Position numbers and translations under genes: made by a program
The notes under the pieces: generated by a model
Told to the model about the DNA's origin: nothing
The model's input: only the letters and a program-made list of their open reading frames with translations
Databases searched by the model: none
Assembly (NCBI GenBank): GCA_005773095.1
Contig: SXHT01000325.1
Location: forward strand, 1 to 7,143
DNA: 7,143 nucleotides
DNA from: Planctomycetaceae bacterium
Lineage (GTDB): Bacteria; Planctomycetota; Planctomycetia; Pirellulales; PALSA-1355
Reading direction: 5' to 3'
Part shown: piece by piece, positions 1 to 4,997 of the stretch
Layout: the number at the start of each line of letters is the position of its first letter
Numbering within the stretch: the stretch's first letter is position 1

Positions 1-183
1 CCGCTGAAGCTTACCGTTGATGCGCGCGACAACCATTCGGATAATCGGGTCGACAAGCCGTATTGGGAGGAGACGCTCGAGTACAGTCGCCAGTACGATC
101 CCGAGCAATTCGCAAAAACCATGAAGGCGATCCGCGCGCTTCTTCTGCCCAACAGCGAGCCAACCACCACGGCCGAACCTTAG
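1..183 (+). CDS. C-terminal end of an unidentified protein (5' partial)
   Basis: Frame 1 is open from the first base of the window and gives 60 residues before a TAG at 181-183; the start lies outside the window. The visible tail is hydrophilic and probably helical (WEETLEYSRQYDPEQFAKTM, then KAIRALLLP), ending in a Thr/Pro-rich stretch. I do not recognise the family and see no signal, membrane segment or catalytic motif. It is convergent with the amidohydrolase gene, whose stop lies 58 bp further on, so the two are not co-transcribed. Codon use (mostly G or C at third positions) fits a real gene. The overlapping minus-strand reading frame here has a Trp/Arg-rich, shadow-like composition. Confidence 0.6.
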   Translation, partial: PLKLTVDARDNHSDNRVDKPYWEETLEYSRQYDPEQFAKTMKAIRALLLPNSEPTTTAEP

Positions 184-241
184 GCTCCGGGGCCTCCGCA
201 AGGTAGCCGTTCACAGGCCGTGGACTGGCTCATTACTACCA

Positions 242-1552
242 TCACGAAGCACCGACGATTTCGATCACCGTTCTCCGAAGCACATCCAGCGCCGCAGCCA
301 CATCTTCCTCCGCCAGGGAATCGCTGGGATAATGGCTGATCCCGGAATGTCGCACAAACAGCATCGCCGAAGGGCATAAACGAGACATCATCACCAGGTC
401 GTGGCCTGCGCCGCTGAAGGTCACGCCAAGAGGATACCCGGCCGACTCGATCGCCGTTGATAAGTGCTTCCGCAATTGGGGATCACAGGCCACGGCGGGC
501 TGCTCGTCGGCCGCCTCGCAGTGGAACGTCACATCACGGGATTTGCCTGCGACATGAGCCAACTGCAAAAGGCACTCGACCGCAGAGCGGCGTTGGGCAT
601 CGTCGGGATGCCTGACATCGACGCTGCAGAGAACATCGCCCGGCACGACGTTTCGCACGTTCGGCCCAACCTCCAGCGTGCCCACCGTGGCTCGAAGCCC
701 CGGTGTGCGGCGTGCGAGCGTCTCGGCGGCTAGCACGAGCTCGGCAGCCGCGGTCAAGGCGTCCGCACGCACCTCCATGGGTTGCGTGCCCGCGTGGCCG
801 GCTCGGCCAATGAAGCGGAACCTCATCCTGGTTTGTCCAGCCAGCGCGGTGACCACCGCCACCGGCCATCCGTTCTGCTCGAGGATCGGCCCCTGTTCGA
901 TGTGCGCTTCCAGATAACCGAGGACGCGCGTCGGGTCATAGGCGGCGGCGGGAAGCCTGGTGAGATCGAGGCCGAACGTGGTGATTGCATTGGCCAGCGT
1001 AATTCCGTGGCGGTCGACCAAATCGAGCCACCGCCGCTCAAACTGCCCCGCCACGGCGGCACTGCCTAGATACGGCGTATGAAATCGCGCGCCTTCCTGG
1101 TCGCTGAAAGCAATCACCTCGATACCGAATGGCAGCCGCATTCCGTCGAGCGATTCCACGACGGCGATCGCCAGCATTACACCGAGCGGACCATCGTAGC
1201 GCCCCGCGTTCACGACGGTGTCGATGTGCGAACCAAGAATCAGCACGCGTGACGGATCTTCTTCCTTTCCCCTGGCAAGAGGCTGCACATCCGTCGTGGC
1301 ATAACCGGGGTGAGGGGTGTAGTGTCCGATCACGTTTCCCAGCGCATCGACGCGAACAATCATGCCTGCACGAGTCATTCGCTCGCGCAGCCATGCGTGC
1401 AAACGCTTGGTGGCCGACGAAAGAAAGAGCCTGACAATCTGTCCCGGCGCATCGGTGAAACCCGCCGCCGTATCGCAATCGGCCATCACCGACTCAGCCA
1501 ATTGGCGAAGACGATTTGAATCGACCTCGGAAATAGCTCTGCCGATCGACAC
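242..1552 (-). CDS. M20-type Zn-dependent amidohydrolase (allantoate amidohydrolase / N-carbamoyl-L-amino-acid hydrolase family)
   Basis: The family hydrolyses N-carbamoyl or ureido groups (allantoate, N-carbamoyl amino acids, beta-ureidopropionate) in the cytoplasm with two divalent metals. From a GTG start at 1552 the product is 436 residues, close to the usual 410-430. Visible motifs: GSHIDTV (H109, D111) and RYDGPLGV (D120), DQEGARF (residues 151-157), EAHIEQGPILE (H217), the dimerisation-domain signature GRAGHAGTQPMEVRADA (H253), NVVPGD, SVDVRHPD (R314), SGAGHD (H384) and GISHYPSD (H407). The predicted metal ligands H109, D120, E153, H217 and H407 are all present. The residue before E153, the general base Glu in characterised members (E159 of yeast beta-alanine synthase), is Gln152 here (codon CAG). 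Reading on to an ATG at 1672 would add 40 residues of non-family sequence, and the family's VDSxRL start falls just after the GTG. GGGG lies about nine bases upstream of the GTG. Substrate cannot be assigned; loss or change of activity is possible. Confidence 0.88.
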   Translation of the reverse strand: MSIGRAISEVDSNRLRQLAESVMADCDTAAGFTDAPGQIVRLFLSSATKRLHAWLRERMTRAGMIVRVDALGNVIGHYTPHPGYATTDVQPLARGKEEDPSRVLILGSHIDTVVNAGRYDGPLGVMLAIAVVESLDGMRLPFGIEVIAFSDQEGARFHTPYLGSAAVAGQFERRWLDLVDRHGITLANAITTFGLDLTRLPAAAYDPTRVLGYLEAHIEQGPILEQNGWPVAVVTALAGQTRMRFRFIGRAGHAGTQPMEVRADALTAAAELVLAAETLARRTPGLRATVGTLEVGPNVRNVVPGDVLCSVDVRHPDDAQRRSAVECLLQLAHVAGKSRDVTFHCEAADEQPAVACDPQLRKHLSTAIESAGYPLGVTFSGAGHDLVMMSRLCPSAMLFVRHSGISHYPSDSLAEEDVAAALDVLRRTVIEIVGAS

Positions 1553-1824
1553 GTGGCTTGACCCCTGGCATCCACATCCGACCAAGATTGTAGTCCACGT
1601 TGGTGGCGGTCGCCACACTGCGACTGCCGCCAGTTCCAAAGGAAGAGCCCAGTCCGATGGTCGACCAGGCAACGTGCATCGCCCGCGCCGCCGTCACCGT
1701 TCCCGGGCCGGGGACTGGCTCGCCATCCCGGCGACCTCGAGAGAGGTGCATCCCCCTGTTGGCGAGCTGCCCAACGTGGCTTTCGGGAAAATGTGCCTGG
1801 CCCCCTCTTTTGGCCCATGAACGG
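1553..1824. other. Non-coding, hairpin-rich intergenic region between kinase and amidohydrolase genes
   Basis: No gene is supported in these 272 bp, although minus-strand frames stay open through it. It contains a hairpin GTGGCG-GT-CGCCAC (1603-1616) and a nested structure: outer arms GCTCGCCA (1718-1725) and TGGCGAGC (1760-1767) enclosing ACCTC-GAGA-GAGGT (1734-1747). Read on the minus strand it also holds the strings GGGGGCCAGGCACATTTT (around 1785-1805) and GAGCCAGTCCCCGGCCC (around 1707-1722), which look like halves of dispersed palindromic repeats. It may combine the end of the kinase transcript, a repeat remnant and the amidohydrolase promoter. No convincing promoter boxes were found. 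Confidence 0.4.
1718..1767. repeat. Nested inverted repeat (8-bp outer arms, 5-bp inner hairpin)
   Basis: Outer arms GCTCGCCA at 1718-1725 and TGGCGAGC at 1760-1767 are perfectly complementary. Between them ACCTC (1734-1738) and GAGGT (1743-1747) form a second stem with a GAGA loop. It lies about 60 bp past the kinase stop on the minus strand, so it could fold in the kinase transcript's 3' end. There is no T-tract, so it is not a classical intrinsic terminator. Confidence 0.45.
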
Positions 1825-3330
1825 TTACCCGACCTGTTTTGCGGCCGGGTCGAGGGAGGGTATTCTGGCTGGACGGCCCGCAAGGATCTGCACCAGGGCG
1901 CTGGGATCGAGTGGTTTCACGAGATGCGTGTCGAAGCCCGCCAACAGGGCAGCTTCCCTATCGGCCGGACGCCCGTAGCCAGTCAGCGCCACCAGATACA
2001 CGTGCTCCAGCCCCGGATCCTTGCGCACGTTTCTCGCCACCTGATAGCCGTCGATGCCGGGCAGGCCAATATCCACCAGCGCCACATCGGGTTGAATGCG
2101 GTGGATCGCTTCGAGGGCCGAGAAACCGTCATCAGCCACGCTGACTTCATAGCCGTCGAGTTCCAAAAGCATTTGCAACATTTCGCGGCAGTCGGCATTG
2201 TCGTCCACGACCAGAATTCGTCGGCATTTCGAAGCGATCGATGGATCAACCGGGTTTGTGATGACAGGCAAGGGCGCGACCACGAGCGGCAGCCTGACTT
2301 CAAACGTCGTGCCTCGTCCGCGCCCCTCGCTTCGGGCCGATACCTTTCCGTCGTGCATGTTCACCAATGCACGGACTAACGTCAGACCCACCCCAAGGCC
2401 AGCCTGGCTGCGGTCGAGTGTTTCGTCGGCCTGCACGAACATGTCGAAAATGCTTTCCAGCATCGCGGCGGGAACGCCTTTGCCCGAGTCTTGCACCTGC
2501 AGCACGACCTCGCCGCTGCCGCTGCGACCGACAGTGACGCCGATGCAGCCACCGGGTGGAGTGTACTTGACCGCATTGGTCAGTAAGTTGACGACGATTT
2601 GCTGCAACCGCGAAGGGTCGCCATCGACCACCAATGTGTCGTCGGCCACATCGGTATACAAGTATTGGCGCCGGTTCTCGATCGAGCCTCGCACCGTTTC
2701 GATCGCATCGCGCACGAGGTGGCAGATCGCCAACGGCCGACGTTTGAGCTCGATCTTCCCCTGGGTGACGCGCGAAACATCCAACAGATCATCGATCAGT
2801 CGTGACATTTGTTCGATCTGTCGACCAATGACTCGGTGGGCCTTGGACGTCACCTCGGCGCCAGCGCCGGGCCGTTCCAACAACTCCATCGCGCTACTGA
2901 TGGCACCCAGGGGATTACGCAGCTCGTGCGAGAGCATCGCCAGAAACTGATCGCGGCGGCGCACGGCCAGTTTCGCCTCCTCGACTGCCACCTTGAGCTG
3001 GGTCACATCTCGAAGCGTGAGCAATAGCGCGGACTCGTGTTCCCATGTGATTTCGACGACGCAGATTTCCGCCGTGCGGGAGGGAACGCCGCCTCGAAGG
3101 ATATTGACCTCTGCTTTACCGCCGGGAACAACCGGCACGCCAAACAGCTCGCCGTTGAGCTGAACCGCCGTGGACCCGAGTATCTCTTGCGCGGCCGGAT
3201 TGGAAAAACAGATCACGCCGTCGGAACGGAGCACGATCACGCCGTCGGCCGAGCGCTCGATGAGCGCCCGGAACGGACCGTCGACTCCGCCGCGCCTTGA
3301 ACTCAAGACGATTTCATTCGAACCCTTCAT
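1825..3330 (-). CDS. Soluble hybrid histidine kinase (PAS - HisKA - HATPase - REC)
   Basis: Signal-transduction kinase of 501 residues that should autophosphorylate a His from ATP and pass the phosphate to its own receiver or a partner. Domains in order: PAS at about 20-115 (ADGVIVLRSDGVICFSNPAA, closing in LTLRDVTQLK), a short coiled linker, HisKA with H135 in SHELRNPL, HATPase_c at about 235-350 (N-box NLLTNAVKYT, G1 box DSGKGVP, F-box FDMFVQAD, G2 box GLGVGLTLV), then REC at about 370-488 with D376/D377, phosphoacceptor D420 (ALVDIGLPGIDGYQ), T450 and K472 (VKPLDP). All catalytic residues are intact. There are no membrane segments or signal peptide, so it acts in the cytoplasm. The ATG at 3330 is preferred because AGAGG lies seven bases upstream; an in-frame TTG at 3357 adds nine residues without support. 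The final REC has no output domain, suggesting a phosphorelay or feedback role. Its likely targets include the CsrA-REC protein encoded upstream on the same strand. Partner and signal are unknown. Confidence 0.93.
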   Translation of the reverse strand: MKGSNEIVLSSRRGGVDGPFRALIERSADGVIVLRSDGVICFSNPAAQEILGSTAVQLNGELFGVPVVPGGKAEVNILRGGVPSRTAEICVVEITWEHESALLLTLRDVTQLKVAVEEAKLAVRRRDQFLAMLSHELRNPLGAISSAMELLERPGAGAEVTSKAHRVIGRQIEQMSRLIDDLLDVSRVTQGKIELKRRPLAICHLVRDAIETVRGSIENRRQYLYTDVADDTLVVDGDPSRLQQIVVNLLTNAVKYTPPGGCIGVTVGRSGSGEVVLQVQDSGKGVPAAMLESIFDMFVQADETLDRSQAGLGVGLTLVRALVNMHDGKVSARSEGRGRGTTFEVRLPLVVAPLPVITNPVDPSIASKCRRILVVDDNADCREMLQMLLELDGYEVSVADDGFSALEAIHRIQPDVALVDIGLPGIDGYQVARNVRKDPGLEHVYLVALTGYGRPADREAALLAGFDTHLVKPLDPSALVQILAGRPARIPSLDPAAKQVG

Positions 3331-3425
3331 TGTTGTTCCTCTTGGGGGCGTTCCCAACCGCCAACGGGCAGTCGGTCCCCGTGCGGGCTGCTACCGCCAA
3401 TCCGTGTTTTACATTCCGCAATCTG

Positions 3426-3492
3426 GTAGGGCCGGCTGTGCCGGCCGTGAATGCGAAAGTCACGCAAATCCGGCCGGCACAGCCGGCCCTAC
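3426..3492. repeat. Perfect 22-bp inverted repeat, 23-nt loop (dispersed palindromic type)
   Basis: The left arm at 3426-3447 (beginning GTAGGGCCGGCTGTGCCGGC) is the exact reverse complement of the right arm at 3471-3492. Each arm is itself nearly palindromic (GGCCGGC-TGT-GCCGGCC), so it can form one long stem or two small hairpins. The loop can add a small CGTGA/TCACG stem. It sits 18 bp past the kaiB-like stop and about 95 bp before the kinase start, so it may end or attenuate transcription between them, although no T-tract follows on either strand. Perfect arms in an otherwise ordinary spacer suggest a recently copied repeat element. Similar GTAGGGCCGGC palindromes are, from memory, common between genes in planctomycetes. 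Confidence 0.9.
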
Positions 3493-3510
3493 TGCTGCCT
3501 GCAATGCGGT

Positions 3511-3840
3511 TCATCTCGGTCGGTGCGCTGCGCCCGCCGCATCATTGCCTGGCGCCGCCCCTTCGGTCACTTCCCATAACGCCAGAGCGCGAAGGACTTC
3601 TTCGGTGTCGGCCAGATCGCCCACCACGCATTGACGCGGCGAGGGAATGCACTTGACCAGCGTCGGCGTGGCCAAAATCCGCTCCTGCTTCGCCAGATCG
3701 GGGCAGCGGCTGACGTCGATCACCTGAATCTCAAAATCACGCTGTAAGTGGACCGTGCAGAGGTTGTGCAGGTTGTCGATTGCCGCGCGATCCTTTCCAT
3801 CGGCATCATTGACAAATAAGCGAAACAAATACCTGAGCAT
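3511..3840 (-). CDS. kaiB: KaiB-family protein (circadian clock protein KaiB-like)
   Basis: Product of 109 residues with a KaiB thioredoxin-like fold. Typical features are the first strand YLFRLFVND (residues 4-12), the helix IDNLHNLC, strand FEIQVIDVSRCPDLA (36-50) matching KaiB's LKVIDVxxxPxLA, the hallmark KQERILATPTLVKCIPSPRQ (51-70), and VVGDLADTEEVLRAL (72-86) matching IGDLSNREKVL. Prolines 59, 66 and 68 and the Gly-Asp pair 74/75 fall in the region that drives KaiB fold switching in cyanobacteria. A tail of about 18 Ala/Gly/Pro-rich residues follows the domain. In cyanobacteria KaiB binds KaiC and the SasA/CikA kinases; elsewhere KaiB-like proteins are tied to stress or kinase signalling. 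The ATG at 3840 gives the normal length, with GGGAG ten bases upstream. An in-frame ATG at 3951 would add 37 residues unlike KaiB. It lies 130 bp after the CsrA-REC stop on the same strand, probably co-transcribed. No kaiC is visible, so a clock function is not implied. Confidence 0.88.
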   Translation of the reverse strand: MLRYLFRLFVNDADGKDRAAIDNLHNLCTVHLQRDFEIQVIDVSRCPDLAKQERILATPTLVKCIPSPRQCVVGDLADTEEVLRALALWEVTEGAAPGNDAAGAAHRPR

Positions 3841-3930
3841 CCTTAGCGAACTCCCGGACCCAAGAAGCGTTCTTTCGCTGCCGTTGCTGCAAACGGAGGA
3901 TCGGACGGCACGCAAGTGACCGTCTTCAAA

Positions 3931-3962
3931 TTCATCCCAACTTCCCAACATCCCGCCGCCCC
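3931..3962 (-). repeat. G-rich tract with three 8-nt GGGA units; possible G-quadruplex upstream of kaiB
   Basis: On the minus (mRNA) strand, the spacer just after the CsrA-REC stop has four runs of three or more G separated by loops of 4, 5 and 5 bases (3936-3962). The last three runs belong to 8-nt tandem units, GGGATGTT being the first (3931-3954). The arrangement fits the G3+N1-7 quadruplex rule. Each unit also contains GGA, the core of CsrA sites. It lies about 90 bases upstream of the kaiB-like start. Confidence 0.4.
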
Positions 3963-3970
3963 ACCAGGCG

Positions 3971-4723
3971 TCACTCGGCCAGGCCCAGTGCGGTTTGTAG
4001 TTCGCCGACCAATCGCTCTGGATCGAGCGGCTTCTGGAACCAGCGGTCAACGCCCTGGGGGCCCAACTCGACGCCGAGTTCCGCCGGCGCGGTGCCGCTG
4101 ACGGCATAGATTTTCATCCCTTCAAAATGCGGATTGCGGCGAATCGTGCGGACGGTCGTGGGACCGTCGCATCTCGGCATCAGCATGTCGAGCAGAACTA
4201 GATCGGGTTTATCGCTGGCGGCAAGGTAGGTCAGAGCCTCCGCGCCGTCACTCGCGCTGTCCACCTCGAAGCCGCTCGATCGTAGGAAGCCCGCTAACAG
4301 AAAACGCTCGTTCTCGTCGTCCTCGACAAGCAGCGCACGCGGCGCATGGTCCGCCGAATTGGGATCGCCTTTCGCCGAGCGCGCGTCACGCAGGTGCGAG
4401 ACCTTGTGGATCAGCATCTCAAGTGTCTTGTCGGCGGCGTCTTGCTGACAAGCTTGCAACTGCTTTCGCAACAAGGCCAAGCCAATGGCGGCGATATTCA
4501 GCTCGTTGCGCAAGGCATGATCCCGCTGTTGCGCCGCCTGGGCCGCATCACGATCGTACTTCGGCGTGTTCTCGTCGACCAATTCACCGCGAAGTATTGG
4601 AAGATCACGGGGCGCGTCGATGCCCAAACGGGCTACCTTCCCCTTCAAAAACAGCAGCTCAACCGAAGCGCCGATCGTGGGGAAGACGATCTTCTCGCGC
4701 TCTTTTCGTGAAACGACTAACAT
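3971..4723 (-). CDS. CsrA-domain response regulator (CsrA - helical HisKA-like linker - REC fusion)
   Basis: Protein of 250 residues. Residues 1-50 are a CsrA/RsmA domain: MLVVSRKEREKIVF, then VELLFLKGKVARLGIDAP and DLPILRGEL. They align without gaps except one residue to E. coli CsrA, and R45 matches the RNA-contacting R44; V4 replaces L4 and R9 replaces G9. Residues 60-112 are helical and include RDHALRNELNIAAIGLALLR, which resembles the H-box of histidine kinases with H69 at the phosphoacceptor place, but no ATPase domain follows. Residues 128-248 are a complete receiver: acidic pocket E134/D135/D136 in LLVEDDE, phosphoacceptor D179 (LVLLDMLMP), S209 (AVSGTAP) and K231 (FQKPLDP). The predicted role is phosphorylation-controlled binding of GGA-type mRNA sites, a post-transcriptional output in the cytoplasm. 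The ATG at 4723 is chosen because a strong AAGGAG lies nine bases upstream and the CsrA domain begins exactly there; the frame is open to 5113 but that part is not protein-like. The leader carries CsrA-type sites, suggesting self-regulation. The domain calls are firm; RNA binding is inferred. Confidence 0.93.
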   Translation of the reverse strand: MLVVSRKEREKIVFPTIGASVELLFLKGKVARLGIDAPRDLPILRGELVDENTPKYDRDAAQAAQQRDHALRNELNIAAIGLALLRKQLQACQQDAADKTLEMLIHKVSHLRDARSAKGDPNSADHAPRALLVEDDENERFLLAGFLRSSGFEVDSASDGAEALTYLAASDKPDLVLLDMLMPRCDGPTTVRTIRRNPHFEGMKIYAVSGTAPAELGVELGPQGVDRWFQKPLDPERLVGELQTALGLAE

Positions 4724-4731
4724 CCGGGGGT

Positions 4732-4737
4732 CTCCTT
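4732..4737 (-). promoter_or_regulatory. Shine-Dalgarno of the CsrA-REC gene
   Basis: AAGGAG on the minus strand, with the ATG eight bases downstream of its last G. It fixes the start at 4723. It sits within GGAAAGGAGACC (4729-4740), which contains two GGA cores, so a CsrA protein bound here would block ribosome entry as in classical CsrA repression. Confidence 0.8.
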
Positions 4738-4747
4738 TCCGACACAA

Positions 4748-4781
4748 GCCAATCCCTGGTTTCCGTGCGCACCGGATTGGC
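4748..4781 (-). promoter_or_regulatory. Leader hairpin with GGA in loop, next to the Shine-Dalgarno
   Basis: On the mRNA strand the arms GCCAATCC (4781-4774) and GGATTGGC (4755-4748) are perfect 8-base complements around an 18-base loop containing CACGGAAAC, a good match to the CsrA consensus CANGGAN. The structure ends 11 bases before the Shine-Dalgarno. A second GCCAATC at 4843-4837 could pair with the same 3' arm instead, which would disturb the hairpin at 4841-4851. Confidence 0.4.
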
Positions 4782-4840
4782 ACGCGCGCATCGAGCCGGA
4801 CCGCGCAAACGCGATCTGCGGCGCCACAGCGCAAGTGATT

Positions 4841-4851
4841 GGCATCCTGCC
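4841..4851 (-). promoter_or_regulatory. CsrA-type site B: hairpin GGCA-GGA-TGCC in leader
   Basis: On the mRNA strand GGCAGGATGCC folds with a 4-bp stem and exposes GGA in the loop. The core CAGGATG matches the repeat described for the CsrB RNA of E. coli, CAGGA(U/C/A)G. The short three-base loop would probably open to give a larger loop when bound. Function is inferred from the neighbouring CsrA domain gene. Confidence 0.5.
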
Positions 4852-4857
4852 GGAAAT

Positions 4858-4871
4858 CTACCCTCGGGTAG
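4858..4871 (-). promoter_or_regulatory. Small hairpin between the two CsrA-type sites
   Basis: CTACCC-GA-GGGTAG on the mRNA strand, a perfect 6-bp stem with a two-base loop, sharing one base with the site A hairpin. GTA bases 5' of site A could also pair with the TAC here, so the two structures may compete. Confidence 0.4.
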
Positions 4872-4885
4872 TCGCATCCTGCGAC
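4871..4885 (-). promoter_or_regulatory. CsrA-type site A: hairpin GTCGCA-GGA-TGCGAC in leader
   Basis: A perfect 6-bp stem with GGA as the loop on the mRNA strand; core CAGGATG at 4875-4881, identical to site B, whose core starts 32 bases further downstream. GGA in a hairpin loop is the standard recognition feature of CsrA/RsmE proteins. Two exact CAGGATG copies, each centred in a hairpin, are unlikely by chance in a leader of under 200 bases. Confidence 0.55.
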
Positions 4886-4908
4886 GCTACTTGCCGAACG
4901 TGTGAGTA

Positions 4909-4938
4909 TTTGTACCTTCACCCCGGAATGCGCGGCAA
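4909..4938 (-). promoter_or_regulatory. Weak sigma70-like promoter candidate for the CsrA-REC operon
   Basis: On the minus strand TTGCCG (4938-4933) is followed after 18 bases by TACAAA (4914-4909); each matches four of six consensus bases. Transcription would begin near 4902, just before site A, giving a leader of about 180 bases that carries both CsrA-type hairpins. The placement is attractive but the match is weak, and planctomycete promoters are poorly defined. Confidence 0.2.
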
Positions 4939-4997
4939 GATGAGTTTTCAGGCTGGCAATGCTAGCAGTGTCGCCATTACGCTCCGGGCAATGGCTC

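Noticed and set aside
184..241. Possible bidirectional terminator between the convergent genes
   Set aside because: Only a four-base stem (GGCT/AGCC) and no T-tract can be seen in the 58 bp.
1553..1672. Extension of the amidohydrolase gene to an ATG at 1672
   Set aside because: The extra 40 residues (Trp/Pro-rich) have no family counterpart, and the normal family N-terminus begins just after the GTG at 1552.
1600..2950. Long plus-strand open frames (259 and 250 codons) across the kinase region
   Set aside because: They run antisense to clear HATPase and REC coding sequence and have no recognisable domain; such shadows are normal in GC-rich DNA.
3211..3248. 14-bp direct repeat GATCACGCCGTCGG, copies at 3211 and 3235
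   Set aside because: It encodes the repeated DGVI of the PAS domain (ADGVIVLRSDGVI), which explains it as coding sequence.
3331..3357. TTG start for the hybrid kinase at 3357
   Set aside because: The ATG at 3330 has AGAGG at good spacing; the TTG has no better signal and adds nine non-conserved residues.
3841..3951. Longer KaiB from the ATG at 3951
   Set aside because: The 37 extra residues do not resemble KaiB, and the ATG lies inside the G-rich repeat; kept only as an alternative.
4779..4795. TGGCAC resembling a sigma54 -24 box
   Set aside because: It is on the plus strand, lacks a GC at the -12 position with the right spacing, and points towards the 3' end of an antisense gene.
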